Assembly: GCA_016871315.1 (NCBI GenBank)
Contig: VFZE01000001.1
Coordinates: forward strand, 248,001 to 312,000
DNA: 64,000 bases
Direction: 5' to 3'
Source: Acidimicrobiia bacterium
GTDB lineage: Bacteria; Acidobacteriota; Terriglobia; Bryobacterales; Bryobacteraceae
Shown: positions 26,780 through 37,514 of the stretch, piece by piece
Numbering within the stretch: position 1 is the first letter of the stretch
Layout: every line of letters starts with the position of its first letter
Notes under the pieces: model-generated
Told to the model about the DNA's origin: nothing
Seen by the model: only the letters and a program-made list of their open reading frames with translations
Databases searched by the model: none
Position numbers and translations under genes: made by a program

Positions 26780-27535
26780 CTAGCTGGCCGGCCGCACTCC
26801 GCCGGCCAGCACCGTCACTAGTTTCCCATTATCCTGCCGCAGCAACAGGAACCCGCTCTCATCGAGTCCCGCGGTTACTCCCTCCAACGCCGTCTCGCCT
26901 TGCTCCACCCTCACCCGCATCCCGCTTACGTAACTGGACGCCTGCGCGAACAGCCGCAGCACCGGCTTGATACCCTCCTCTTCGATCAGCTTCGTGTACC
27001 GCTCCATCGCGAGGAGGAGTTCCACCAGCAGATGCTCGCGCCGGAACTCGCGCCCGGCCGCGATCCGCAGAGAAGTCGCCAGCTCCCGCAGTTGCTCGGG
27101 AAACCCACCATGATTCACGTTGATCCCGATGCCCGCGATGATTGCCTTCGATTCCAGGTTCAGCAGGATCCCCGCGCATTTGCGGCCCCCGATGAGCAAA
27201 TCGTTCGGCCACCGCAGGTCGCACACAACCCCCGTCGCCTCCACAATCGCTTCCCGCGCCGCCAGCCCCACCGCCAGTGTCACTCCGGGAAATGAATCCA
27301 CAAACTTCTGACGCAGCACCACCGACACATACAACCCAAGACCCGCCTCCGAGTGCCAGCTGTGCCCGTGGCGCCCGATCCCCGCCGTCTGTTCGTCGGC
27401 AATCACCGCCGTTCCGCTCGCGCAGCCCTCGGCGGCCAGCCGACTTGCCTCCGTCATCGTCGAATCCATCCTACGGTGCCAATGCAGCGCGCGGCTCGGC
27501 ATTCTCCGCCGCACCTCTCCTAAATCAAATCCCAT
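26780..27535 (-). CDS. birA: biotin-[acetyl-CoA-carboxylase] ligase
   Basis: 251 residues. Activates biotin with ATP and attaches it to the lysine of the biotin carboxyl carrier protein. Signatures: MDSTMTEASRLA, the biotinyl-AMP loop GIGRHGHSWHS (a variant of GRGRxGRxW), LRWPNDLLIGGRKCAGIL with the catalytic Lys, and GIGINVN. There is no N-terminal DNA-binding domain, so it should not be a repressor. The ATG shares one base with the nadC stop (TGATG), indicating coupling. The open frame extends further upstream but only antisense to nadC. Confidence 0.94.
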   Translation of the reverse strand: MGFDLGEVRRRMPSRALHWHRRMDSTMTEASRLAAEGCASGTAVIADEQTAGIGRHGHSWHSEAGLGLYVSVVLRQKFVDSFPGVTLAVGLAAREAIVEATGVVCDLRWPNDLLIGGRKCAGILLNLESKAIIAGIGINVNHGGFPEQLRELATSLRIAAGREFRREHLLVELLLAMERYTKLIEEEGIKPVLRLFAQASSYVSGMRVRVEQGETALEGVTAGLDESGFLLLRQDNGKLVTVLAGGVRPAS

Positions 27536-28353
27536 CACTCGATCCTGAAGTTGATATCCACCGCCGCAGCCGAATGCGTGATCGCCCCGCAGCTGATGTA
27601 GTCGGCGCCCGCCTCCGCATACGCGCGTACATTGTCGAGCGAGATCCGACCGCTCAGCTCCACGGTCGCCCGTTCGCCGATATGGCGGATCCACTCGGCT
27701 GCCTCCGCGGGAGTCAGGTTGTCCAGCAGCAGATGCCTGGCTCCGCCCGCCAGCGCCTCTTCCAACTCCTCCCGCGTCCGCACCTCGATCTCCACCTTCT
27801 CTGAGCGTCCCTTGACACGCTGGAGCGCTTCGGTCACGCCGCCCGCCGCCGTGATGTGGTTGTTCTTGATCAGCACCGCGTCAAACAGCCCCATGCGGTG
27901 GTTCACCACGCCTCCGGCCGCCGCTGCCGCCTTTTCCAACCGCCGCAGCCCCGGCGTTGTCTTCCGCGTGTCCAGAATGCGAGTCTTCGTGCCCGCCACT
28001 GCATCCACGTACTTGGCCGCCAGCGTTGCCACGCCGCTCAGCCGCTGGAGCAGATTCAGCGCCACGCGCTCGCACGTGAGCAGCGTCCTCGCGCTTCCCT
28101 CCGCTTGCGCCAACCTTGTTCCTGCTTCCACTCTGGCGCCACCGGAAACCAGCAACCCGGCCGACGCTCCTCCATGCAACTCGTACACCACCGGAACCAG
28201 TTCCACTCCGGCCACCACCATCGCCTGCCGCGCGTAGAAACTCCCCGCCGATCGAGCGTCCGCTCTCACGCACGCCTCCGTCGTAATATCGCCCGAGCCG
28301 ATATCCTCCTCGAGCGCCCGCTTCAGAAACGCGCGAACCGCCGCGTCAACCAT
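27535..28353 (-). CDS. nadC: nicotinate-nucleotide pyrophosphorylase (carboxylating)
   Basis: 272 residues. Converts quinolinate and PRPP to nicotinate mononucleotide in de novo NAD synthesis. Landmarks: [47 protein letters not shown], the active-site [45 protein letters not shown] and [24 protein letters not shown] (split landmark). Full length. It begins within the last 8 bases of valS and ends overlapping birA, so it is embedded in a tight operon. nadA and nadB are not in the window. Confidence 0.96.
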   Translation of the reverse strand: MVDAAVRAFLKRALEEDIGSGDITTEACVRADARSAGSFYARQAMVVAGVELVPVVYELHGGASAGLLVSGGARVEAGTRLAQAEGSARTLLTCERVALNLLQRLSGVATLAAKYVDAVAGTKTRILDTRKTTPGLRRLEKAAAAAGGVVNHRMGLFDAVLIKNNHITAAGGVTEALQRVKGRSEKVEIEVRTREELEEALAGGARHLLLDNLTPAEAAEWIRHIGERATVELSGRISLDNVRAYAEAGADYISCGAITHSAAAVDINFRIE

Positions 28354-31015
28354 GGCCTAGATTGTCCAGCGCGTCCTGGCTCTTGTTGAGCTGTGCCTTG
28401 TACTCGGACAGCTTCTCGCGGATGCTCACCACGACCTTCTCGGGCGCCTTGGCCAGAAACGCCTCATCCCCCAGTTGCCGCTCCGAGTTGGTGATGTTCT
28501 TTTCCAGCTGCTGGATCTCTTTCGCCAGCCTCTTCCGCTGCACATCCGGCTGTCCCGCCGGCACCTCGAGCACCAGGTCGAATTCCGGCGTCCCCCGCAT
28601 TCCCGCTCCCGCCTTCGGCGCATGACCGCCGTGCAACGCCAGCTTCACTCCGGCCAGCTTCACAATGGCCTCTTGCTGCTCCCGCGCCACCTCCAGCGCA
28701 CGCCCCGGCGAATAGAGCGCGCCGGCCAGCAGCTGCTTCGGGTCAAGCTTCAGATCGGCGCGCAGGTTTCGCGCCGCCGTGATGATCTGTTGCAGCAGTT
28801 CCATGTGATGCTCGGCTTCGAGATCCGCCCTCTCCGGCGCATATTGCGGAAAGCAGGACTGCGCGATCGACTGCGGCCGCTCGATCGCATTCGCCGCCAG
28901 CCGCTGCCACAATTCTTCGCTCAGAAACGGCATCACCGGATGCAGTAGCCGCAACGCCGCCTCAAACACCGTCAGCATGTTCCGCCACTCCGCCGTCATG
29001 CCTGAACCGTCGCGGAACCGGAGCTTCTTCATCTCCACGTACCAGTCGCAGAACTCGTGCCAGAAAAAGCCCCATACCAGCTGCGCCGCCTCGTGGTAGC
29101 GGAAGTTCTCAATCGCCCGGTTCATGAGATCCGCGCAGCGGTTCAGCCGGGAATAGATCCACCGATCCTCGAGCGTGGCCACAGAGGATCCATTCGGAGT
29201 CTCCGGCTTCAGCGGCGCGTCCGGGCCGGGGATCCACGGCTCCACGCCTGAGGCTTCCATCTTCATGAACAGGAACCGCGCCGCGTTCCAGATCTTGTTG
29301 GCGAACGCACGCGCGCTCTCCATACGCTCCGTCGTCAGCACAATGTCGGTGCCCGGCGCCGCGCCCTGCACCAGCGCCATCCGCACGGCGTCCGTGCCGT
29401 ATTGCTCTGTGACAACAAGCGGATCAATCACGTTGCCGCGGGTCTTGGACATCTTCTGCTTTTCCGCGTCGCGCACCAGCCCGTGAATGTAGACTTGGCG
29501 AAACGGAACCTCGCCCATGCATTCCAGCCCCATCACGATCATCCGCGCCACCCAGAAGAACAGAATGTCGAAGCCGGTGATCAGCAGGCTGGTCGGATAG
29601 AACCGCCGCAGGTCTTCGGTCTCGTCCGGCCATCCCAACGTGGAAAAAGGCCAGAGGCCGGAGCTGAACCACGTGTCGAGCACATCCGGATCCTGCGTGA
29701 TCGCGCTTGAGGAACATTGCCGGCAGTTGGCCGGCGTCTCCCGGGCGACGGTTATCCCCTTGCACTCCGCGCAGTGCCATGCCGGAATCCGGTGGCCCCA
29801 CCACAGTTGCCTGGAGATGCACCAGTCGCGGATGTTGCGCATCCACTCGAAGTAGGTCTTCGTCCAGTTCTCGGGGATGAACTGGATACGGCCGGTCTCC
29901 ACCACCTCCATCGCCGGCTCGGCCAGCGGCTTCATCCGCGCGAACCACTGCGTCGAGATCAACGGCTCCACCACCGTCTTGCAGCGCTGGCACTTGCCCG
30001 CCGACAGCATGTACGGCTCGGTTTTTTCGAGCAGCCCTTGTTGTTCGAGCGCCGCCACGACGCGCTTGCGCGCCTCCACGCGATCAAGGCCCGCGAACTC
30101 GCCCGCCTCCGCGGTCATCATGGCGTGCTCATCGATCACGCGCACTTTCGGCAGATTGTGCCGCTTGCCGCATTCGAAATCGTTCGGATCGTGCGCGGGC
30201 GTCACCTTCACCACGCCCGTGCCGAATTCGGGATCGGCCAGATCATCGAGCACGATCGGGATTTCGCGGTTCATCAGCGGCAGCGTCACGGTCATGCCGT
30301 GCAGATCCTTGTACCGCTTGTCCTTGGCGTTGATCGCCACCGCCGTGTCGCCCAGCATTGTCTCGGGCCGCGTCGTCGCCACCACCAGGTAGCGATGAGC
30401 GCCGTTTACCGGATACTTGATGTGCCACAGGCTGCTCTGGGACTGCTCGTGATCGACTTCGAGGTCCGACAGCGCGGTGTTGCAACGCGGGCACCAGTTG
30501 ACCATGTACTCGCCGCGGTAGATGAGACCCTTCTCGTAGAGGCGCACGAAGACTTCGCGCACCGCGCGCGACAGGGCCGGGTCCAGCGTAAACTTTTCGC
30601 GGCTCCAGTCGCACGATGCGCCGAGACGCGTCATCTGCTTCTTGATGGTGTCGCCGGACTCTTCCTTCCACTTCCAGACGCGCGCCTCAAACGCTTCTCG
30701 CCCCATGTCGCGACGGTTCAATCCCTGGCCCGCCAACTGCCGCTCCACCACCATTTGTGTCGCGATGCCGGCATGATCGGTGCCCGGCAGCCACAGGGTC
30801 GCGTAGCCGCGCATACGCCGCCAGCGGATGGTCACATCGATCTCGGTGTGCTCCAGCATGTGGCCCATGTGCAGCGAGCCGGTCACGTTCGGCGGCGGGA
30901 TGACCAGTGTAAATACGGGCCCCGACGCGGCCACGGCGAACACGCCGTTGTCGATCCACCACTGCGCCCAGTGCGGCTCAAACCGCTGGGGCTCATAAAC
31001 TTTTTCCAATTGCAT
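28346..31015 (-). CDS. valS: valyl-tRNA synthetase
   Basis: 889 residues, class I synthetase charging tRNA-Val. HIGH region [14 protein letters not shown] (about 41-54), editing domain in the CP1 insertion (about 200-345), KMSKTRGN (KMSKS loop, about 540), anticodon-binding domain and a C-terminal coiled coil ([24 protein letters not shown]) as typical of ValRS. First gene of the operon that continues with nadC, birA, coaX and the unknown gene. ATG at 31015 gives the normal N-terminus ([14 protein letters not shown]). Confidence 0.97.
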   Translation of the reverse strand: MQLEKVYEPQRFEPHWAQWWIDNGVFAVAASGPVFTLVIPPPNVTGSLHMGHMLEHTEIDVTIRWRRMRGYATLWLPGTDHAGIATQMVVERQLAGQGLNRRDMGREAFEARVWKWKEESGDTIKKQMTRLGASCDWSREKFTLDPALSRAVREVFVRLYEKGLIYRGEYMVNWCPRCNTALSDLEVDHEQSQSSLWHIKYPVNGAHRYLVVATTRPETMLGDTAVAINAKDKRYKDLHGMTVTLPLMNREIPIVLDDLADPEFGTGVVKVTPAHDPNDFECGKRHNLPKVRVIDEHAMMTAEAGEFAGLDRVEARKRVVAALEQQGLLEKTEPYMLSAGKCQRCKTVVEPLISTQWFARMKPLAEPAMEVVETGRIQFIPENWTKTYFEWMRNIRDWCISRQLWWGHRIPAWHCAECKGITVARETPANCRQCSSSAITQDPDVLDTWFSSGLWPFSTLGWPDETEDLRRFYPTSLLITGFDILFFWVARMIVMGLECMGEVPFRQVYIHGLVRDAEKQKMSKTRGNVIDPLVVTEQYGTDAVRMALVQGAAPGTDIVLTTERMESARAFANKIWNAARFLFMKMEASGVEPWIPGPDAPLKPETPNGSSVATLEDRWIYSRLNRCADLMNRAIENFRYHEAAQLVWGFFWHEFCDWYVEMKKLRFRDGSGMTAEWRNMLTVFEAALRLLHPVMPFLSEELWQRLAANAIERPQSIAQSCFPQYAPERADLEAEHHMELLQQIITAARNLRADLKLDPKQLLAGALYSPGRALEVAREQQEAIVKLAGVKLALHGGHAPKAGAGMRGTPEFDLVLEVPAGQPDVQRKRLAKEIQQLEKNITNSERQLGDEAFLAKAPEKVVVSIREKLSEYKAQLNKSQDALDNLGHG

Positions 31016-31050
31016 GAGGGGAGAACTTCAGTGTAGCAACCGCGGGTGTT

Positions 31051-31866
31051 TCATAGCGCGGCCGCCGACTCCCATGCCAGCATCGCCTGCTTGCGCGGCA
31101 ATCCCCAGCGGTAGCCTCCGAGCGCGCCCGTCTTGCGGATCACTCGGTGGCAAGGAATGACCCACGACACCGGGTTCGCGCCGACCGCCGACGCCACCGC
31201 CCGCGTGGCCCTTGCTGTGCACACCTGCTCCGCCACCTCTTCATACGTCGTCACGTGCCCAACGGGAATCCGCAGCAGGGCCTCCCACACGCGTATCTGA
31301 AAATTCGTCCCTCGCAAGTGCAAGTCGACCGGCTTGTCCGCGGCGAAGATTCGTTCCACCAGCGCCCGCGTCTGCGATTGCGTCGCGACCAGCCGCGCCT
31401 TCGGCCACCGCTTCTGCAATTCCCCCAGCGCCTCTTCATGCTCATCAAAACTCAGCCAGCAGACCCCGCGCGCCGTGGTCGCCACCAGGCATTCCCCGAA
31501 CCGCGTCGCGTGCGTTCCATAGGCGATATGCATGCCCTCCCCGCGCGACTTGATCTCGCCCGGCGTTGCCGCATGGATACTCACCATCAAATCGTGCAGC
31601 CGTCCCGTTCCCGACAGCCCCGCCTCAAACGCCGCCTCCAGCAGCGGCCTCGATTGCTCCAACAGCGCCCGCGCATGCTCGGCCGTCAGGAATTGCAGGA
31701 ACCGCTTCGGCGAAATCCCCGCCCAGCGCCGGAACAGCCTCTGAAAATGAAACGGACTCAGCCCCGCCGCCTTCGCCACCTCATCCAGACTCGGCTGCTC
31801 CTGGTAGTTGCGATCCAGGAATACGATCGCTTTTTCGATCCGGCTGTAATCAGCAACGTTCATCAT
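31051..31866 (-). CDS. Ada-like AraC HTH / methylated-DNA-protein cysteine methyltransferase fusion
   Basis: 271 residues. Residues ~1-105 are an AraC-type HTH (SLDEVAKAAGLSPFHFQRLFRRWAGISPKRFL region), and ~110-265 a methyltransferase domain with the acceptor Cys in the motif PCHRVI and the preceding VGHVTTYEEVAE and AVGANPVSWV. It repairs O6-methylguanine by suicide transfer to Cys. The N-terminal Ada zinc domain with Cys38 that senses phosphotriester damage is absent, so this is the shortened Ada form found in many bacteria; whether it still regulates is unclear. It is separated from valS by 35 bp on the same strand. Confidence 0.93.
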   Translation of the reverse strand: MMNVADYSRIEKAIVFLDRNYQEQPSLDEVAKAAGLSPFHFQRLFRRWAGISPKRFLQFLTAEHARALLEQSRPLLEAAFEAGLSGTGRLHDLMVSIHAATPGEIKSRGEGMHIAYGTHATRFGECLVATTARGVCWLSFDEHEEALGELQKRWPKARLVATQSQTRALVERIFAADKPVDLHLRGTNFQIRVWEALLRIPVGHVTTYEEVAEQVCTARATRAVASAVGANPVSWVIPCHRVIRKTGALGGYRWGLPRKQAMLAWESAAAL

Positions 31867-31915
31867 GTGTCCAGCATGACACCCGTCGCGGATGGTCTCA
31901 ATCCGATTCTTGCTC

Positions 31916-32045
31916 CTACCGGATCAGCTCGATTGGAATCTTGCCGCGAAGCTTGCGCCACTCCCGGTCCGCCGTCAGGACACCGGCCGCGAGCATATCC
32001 GCCGCCGCCAGGCACGCCAGGGCGGCCGCTGCGAGTTGTATCCGG
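31916..32045 (-). pseudogene. C-terminal remnant of a PIN-domain (VapC-like) toxin gene
   Basis: The last ~42 codons before the stop at 31916 read ALACLAAADMLAAGVLTADREW and end RGKIPIELIR. This matches the tail of VapC-type PIN nucleases (ACLALA...L..PVLTADR.W..L....I.LIR) including the last acidic residue of the active site (TADRE). Upstream the frame no longer resembles a PIN domain and no start is found, so the first ~90 residues are missing. Homology is inferred by eye from a short segment. Confidence 0.5.
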
Positions 32046-32052
32046 CCGGCTG

Positions 32053-32181
32053 TCACCTGGTTTGCTCCGAACCCGAGGTGAGGGTGATCCGGAACTCGTG
32101 CTTCAGGTCTCCCACGGAGGTAATGATGACACGATCGCCCATGCGTTCCACACGGCGCGGCAGCGGAAGTGGATTCACCAT
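32053..32181 (-). CDS. small ORF, unknown (possible antitoxin relic)
   Basis: 42 codons from ATG 32181 (or GTG at 32178) to TGA 32053. AAGGAGG stands 1 base before the ATG and 4 before the GTG, so the GTG is the better start. The peptide is basic and includes RVERMGDRVIITSVGDLKH. It lies directly upstream of the PIN toxin remnant on the same strand, the usual place of an antitoxin gene, but no antitoxin family is recognised. It may simply be chance coding in an intergenic stretch. Confidence 0.25.
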   Translation of the reverse strand: MVNPLPLPRRVERMGDRVIITSVGDLKHEFRITLTSGSEQTR

Positions 32182-32294
32182 GCCTCCTTTGTCTTTCCCG
32201 GCACTGCTCGACATCTTTGTTCGGCAGACACGTGCGCAAACTGTAGCATGAAATGTTATCCAGGCGGCGGGCGGGTTGACGCGGTCCCCGGGAA

Positions 32295-32328
32295 TGTGTA
32301 ATTATTCATATAGCTGAATATATATTCA
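32295..32328 (+). promoter_or_regulatory. tandem ARG boxes upstream of argF
   Basis: TGAATATATATTCA at 32315-32328 is a perfect match to the core of the ArgR operator (TGAAT-WWWW-ATTCA). A weaker copy with a good right half (ATTCA at 32304-32308) is centred 20 bp upstream, the spacing of tandem ARG boxes bound by one ArgR hexamer. The perfect box contains TATATT, which could also be the -10 element, and lies only 8 bases before the argF ATG, so ArgR binding would block transcription. argR is the fourth gene of the same cluster. Confidence 0.85.
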
Positions 32329-32336
32329 CTTCCGCG

Positions 32337-33314
32337 ATGAAGGAACCGAAGAGCTTGGCCACGCCCGCCTCCAAAGCACCGATCCCGCTGCTGCCGCGCA
32401 TCGCCTCGGGCGATCTGCGACGGGATGAGGATATGACCGCGCAGGAGGTCCGGCAGCTGCTTCAGTTGGCGCACGACGTAAAGGAACATCCGGAGCGCTA
32501 CCGGCTGGCGCTGGCGGGCCAGTCGCTGGCGCTGCTGTTTGAAAAACCGTCGCTGCGGACGCGGCTCACCTTTGAGCTGGCGATACAGCAGCTGGGCGGC
32601 GGAGCGATTTCCACCAACGGCTCCATCGGCGAACGCGAGCCGGTGAAGGACGTGGCGCGGAATCTGGAGCGCTGGACGGGCGCGATCGTCGCGCGCACAT
32701 TTCTGCAAGCCACCGTGGATGAGCTGGCGGAGTGGTCCTCCAAGCCGGTGATCAATGCGCTGACCGATCTCTACCATCCTTGCCAGGCGCTGGCGGATGT
32801 GCTCACTCTGCAAGAGCATTTCGGCTCGCTCAACGGATTGAAACTCGCCTTCGTCGGCGACGGCAACAATGTCGCGCATTCGCTCATGCTGCAATCGGCG
32901 CGCCTCGGCATGAACTTCGCGCTGGCAACGCCGCCGGGGTATGAAGCCAAGCCGGAAATCCTGGCCGAAGCCGAAGAGCTGGCGCAGCAGCAGGGAGTGG
33001 TGATTGAAACCACCCACGACCCCGCCGAAGCTGTCGCGAAAGCCGACGCCGTCTACACCGACGTGTGGGCCAGCATGGGCCACGAACACGAAGCGTTCCA
33101 GCGCAACCTGGACTTTGAGTCCTACCGCGTTGACGAGGCGCTGATGGGCAAGGCCGGATCGAAGGCGGTGTTCATGCACTGCCTTCCGGCCAAGCGTGGT
33201 CTTGAGACCACCGACGGCGTGATGGAATCGCCGCGCTCGATCGTGTTCGATCAGGCCGAGAACCGGCTGCACGCGCAGAAGGCGCTGCTGCTGATGCTTT
33301 TGGGCCTGCGCTAA
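32337..33314 (+). CDS. argF: ornithine carbamoyltransferase
   Basis: 325 residues. Makes citrulline from ornithine and carbamoyl phosphate. Carbamoyl-phosphate motif FEKPSLRTRLTFE, then HPCQALADVLT, LAFVGDGNNVAHSLM, DVWASMGHE and the ornithine motif FMHCLPA, with the end FDQAENRLHAQKALLLML. The first ~30 residues (KEPKSLATPASKAPIPLLP) are longer than in most OTCases; no better start is visible before the homology begins. No Shine-Dalgarno sequence is seen upstream and the ARG box lies next to the start, suggesting a very short leader. First gene of argF-argG-argH-argR. Confidence 0.95.
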   Translation: MKEPKSLATPASKAPIPLLPRIASGDLRRDEDMTAQEVRQLLQLAHDVKEHPERYRLALAGQSLALLFEKPSLRTRLTFELAIQQLGGGAISTNGSIGEREPVKDVARNLERWTGAIVARTFLQATVDELAEWSSKPVINALTDLYHPCQALADVLTLQEHFGSLNGLKLAFVGDGNNVAHSLMLQSARLGMNFALATPPGYEAKPEILAEAEELAQQQGVVIETTHDPAEAVAKADAVYTDVWASMGHEHEAFQRNLDFESYRVDEALMGKAGSKAVFMHCLPAKRGLETTDGVMESPRSIVFDQAENRLHAQKALLLMLLGLR

Positions 33315-33326
33315 CCTAGTTAACTT

Positions 33327-34543
33327 ATGAACAATCCGAAAAAAGTAGCCTTGGCCTACTCAGGCGGGCTGGACACATCCATCATTATTCCGTGGTTGAA
33401 GAACAGGTACGGCTGCCAGGTGGTTGCCGTGTGCGGCGACATCGGCCAAGGCGGGGACGAACTGAAGGGGCTCAAGAAGAAAGCTCTCGACACCGGCGCC
33501 TCGGAAGTCTACATCGAGGACATGCGCGCGGAGTTCGTCACGGACTATCTGTGGAACCTGGTCCGGTCCGGCGGCGTGTACGAGCACAAGTACCTGCTCG
33601 GCACCTCCATCGCGCGGCCGCTGCTGGCGCGGCGGCAGGCGGAAGTGGCGCTGAAGACCGGCTGCGACGCGCTCGCGCATGGCTGCACGGGCAAGGGCAA
33701 TGACCAGGTCCGCTTCGAGCTGACCTACATGGCCTTCGCGCCCGACCTGCCCGTCATCGCGCCGTGGCGTGAGTGGGACATCGTTTCGCGCGAGGATGCC
33801 ATCAAGTACGCGGCCAAGCACAAGGTGCCGATTTCGGCCACGACCAAAAAGATCTACAGCCGCGACCGCAACATCTGGCACATCTCTCACGAAGGCGGCG
33901 CGCTGGAAGACCCGGTCAACGCGGCTCCCGATGAGATCTGGATGCTGACGAAGAGCCCGCGCCAGGCTCCCGATAAGCCGGGCAAGGTGACGATCGGTTT
34001 CCGTAAGGGCAAGCCCGTCTCGGTCAACGGCGCCGAACTGGAGCCCGTGAAACTGCTCGAGAAGCTGAACAAGATCGGCGCCGAGCACGGCATCGGCCGC
34101 ATCGATCTTGTGGAGAACCGGTTTGTCGGCATGAAGTCGCGCGGCTGCTATGAAACACCGGGGGGCACGCTGCTGATGGCCGCTTTCGGCGAACTCGAAG
34201 CCTTGACGCTCGACAAGAACACGCTCCATTACAAGCAGAAGCTCGCGCTCGACTACGCGGAGATGGTCTACAACGGCTTCTGGTTCACGCCGCTGCGCGA
34301 GGCGCTGGACGCCTTCTTCGCCTACATCAGCGAACCTGCAACGGGCGAGGTGACGCTACAGATGTACAAGGGCAACATCGACCCGGTGAGCCGCAAGTCG
34401 CCGAATTCGCTTTATTCGCTCGATATCGCCAGCTTCACCATGGGCGCCGAGTACGATCAAAAGGACGCCCGCGGCTTCATCAAGCTGAACGGGCTGCCGA
34501 TGGCGGTACGCGCCGGTTTGAAGAAGAAGGGGAAGAAGCGGGC

Positions 34544-34547
<4 letters not shown>
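33327..34547 (+). CDS. argG: argininosuccinate synthase
   Basis: 406 residues. Joins citrulline and aspartate with ATP to argininosuccinate. N-terminal P-loop variant AYSGGLDTSIIIPWL (about 10-24), then YLLGTSIARPLLA, HGCTGKGNDQVRFEL, SRDRNIWHISHEGG and GIGRIDLVENRFVGMKSRG (landmark). Normal length. It begins 12 bp after argF and overlaps argH by 4 bp, so the three biosynthetic genes are translated from one message controlled by the ARG boxes before argF. Confidence 0.97.
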
Positions 34548-35926
<1,379 letters not shown>

Positions 35927-35930
35927 GCCT

Positions 35931-36368
35931 ATGAACAAGAGCTACCGCCAGGGCCAAATCCTGAAAGTGATCGGCCGCAAGCGGATCCACACGCAGGAAG
36001 AACTGGCGCGGGAGCTCGCCGGCTTGGGGCTACAGGCGACCCAGGTCACCCTGTCGCGCGACATCAAGGATCTGGGCCTCGCCAAGACGGGCGACGGGTA
36101 TGTGCAGATCGGCGCCGGCGCGCCCGCCGCCGGGCCGGACCTGGGCACCGTGATCGCCGAGTTTCTCACCGACGTGCGCGCGGCGCAAAATCAAGTGGTG
36201 CTGAAGACCTCGCCCGGCAACGCCAACGCGCTGGCTGTAGCGCTCGACCGCGAGAACTGGCCCGAAGTGGTCGGCACCATCGCCGGAGACGACACGGTAC
36301 TGGTGATTGCGCCCGACAGCTCCACCGCCGGCAAGCTCCGCACCAAGCTCTTGAAGTTTACGGTGTAG
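35931..36368 (+). CDS. argR: arginine repressor
   Basis: 145 residues. N-terminal winged helix (RQGQILKVIGRKRIHTQEELARELA, then QVTLSRDIKDLGLAK), a short Ala/Gly linker, and the C-terminal oligomerisation and arginine-binding domain with NANALAVALDRENWPEVVGTIAGDDT (landmark about 92-118; the GTIAGDDT end carries the Asp pair that binds arginine). The hexamer with arginine binds ARG boxes; a perfect box lies before argF, three genes upstream. Start chosen at ATG 35931, since the longer frame overlaps argH. Confidence 0.95.
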   Translation: MNKSYRQGQILKVIGRKRIHTQEELARELAGLGLQATQVTLSRDIKDLGLAKTGDGYVQIGAGAPAAGPDLGTVIAEFLTDVRAAQNQVVLKTSPGNANALAVALDRENWPEVVGTIAGDDTVLVIAPDSSTAGKLRTKLLKFTV

Positions 36369-36378
36369 AATCTACCCG

Positions 36379-37506
36379 ATGACACTACTCAAGTGCGTGG
36401 CCGCGGCCGTGGCCGGATTTGCCCTGTGGGCCGCCAGCCGGCCCGCCGACATTCCCTTCCTGAAGTACACGCTCGATGAAGGGGCGAATGAATCCTGCGC
36501 CATCGCAGACCTGAACGGCGACGGCAAGCTGGACATCGTCAGCGGCGAAAACTGGTATGCCGCGCCGAAGTGGACCAAGACGCGGTTCCGCGAGCTCGGC
36601 TTCAACAACAATTACATCGATGACTTTTCCGACCTGCCGCTGGATGTCGACGGCGACGGCCACATCGACCTGATCACGGCAACCTGGTTTGACCGCGAGC
36701 TGACCTGGTGGCGCAATCCCGGCAAGGCCAAGGGCACGTGGGTGAAGAACATCATCGAAAAGGGCCTCAACACCGAGTTCGCTTTCCTCGTGGATCTCGA
36801 CAACGACGGCAAGGCGCGCGAGTTGCTCCCCCAGTTCGGCGGTCAAAAAGCGATCATCGCCTGGTACGAAGTGAAGAACGGCAAGTGGGTGCGTCACCAA
36901 ATCCACAACGCCGGCCACGGCCACGGCATCGGCGCAGGCGATGTGAACGGCGACGGCCGCGCCGACATCCTCACGCCAAAGGGCTGGTTGGAAGCGCCCG
37001 AGGACCCGCGCGCCGGCGAGTGGAGGTATCACCCCGATTGGGAGCACAAGGAACACCTCGGCTTCCTCTACGTCCACGACGTCAACGGCGACGGCCGGAC
37101 TGACATCGTGAGCTCTCACGCGCATGACTACGGCCTCTTCTGGATGGAGCGCGCCGCCGACGGCAAGTTCACCAAGCGCCTGATCGACGACACTTGGTCA
37201 CAGGCCCACGCCACCGCGCTGGTTGACCTGAACGGCGACGGCAAGAAGGACATTCTTACCGGCAAGCGCTACATGGCGCACGAACACGAAAACGGCGCCC
37301 GCGAGCCGCTCGGCATCTACTGGTACGAGACGATCACCTCCGGCGATCCGCCGCGCATGCAGTGGGTGCGGCACGTGATCGACTTCTCCACCCGGGCCGG
37401 AGGCGGCATGCAAATTCCGGTGGTGGATATCGACGGCGACGGTGACCTCGATTTCGCGGTGGGCGGGAAGTTGGGAGTGTTCTTGTTCGAGAATAAGACG
37501 CGGTAG
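36379..37506 (+). CDS. exported FG-GAP/VCBS repeat protein
   Basis: 375 residues. A signal-peptide-like start (about 1-20) precedes repeated calcium-binding-like loops: DLNGDGKLDIV, DVDGDGHIDLI, DLDNDGKA, DVNGDGRADIL, DVNGDGRTDIV, DLNGDGKKDIL and DIDGDGDLDF, each followed by a short strand. This is the FG-GAP/VCBS seven-bladed propeller pattern of integrin alpha chains, here close to a complete propeller with no other domain. Such proteins are abundant and mostly uncharacterised in Acidobacteriota and Planctomycetota. It lies 10 bp after argR, but is probably unrelated to arginine metabolism. Confidence 0.88.
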   Translation: MTLLKCVAAAVAGFALWAASRPADIPFLKYTLDEGANESCAIADLNGDGKLDIVSGENWYAAPKWTKTRFRELGFNNNYIDDFSDLPLDVDGDGHIDLITATWFDRELTWWRNPGKAKGTWVKNIIEKGLNTEFAFLVDLDNDGKARELLPQFGGQKAIIAWYEVKNGKWVRHQIHNAGHGHGIGAGDVNGDGRADILTPKGWLEAPEDPRAGEWRYHPDWEHKEHLGFLYVHDVNGDGRTDIVSSHAHDYGLFWMERAADGKFTKRLIDDTWSQAHATALVDLNGDGKKDILTGKRYMAHEHENGAREPLGIYWYETITSGDPPRMQWVRHVIDFSTRAGGGMQIPVVDIDGDGDLDFAVGGKLGVFLFENKTR

Positions 37507-37514
37507 TCAGCGGC

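Noticed and set aside
29717-31036. 439-codon plus-strand open frame opposite valS
   Set aside because: Its sequence is a His/Arg/Leu-rich mirror of valS codons; valS itself is unmistakable.
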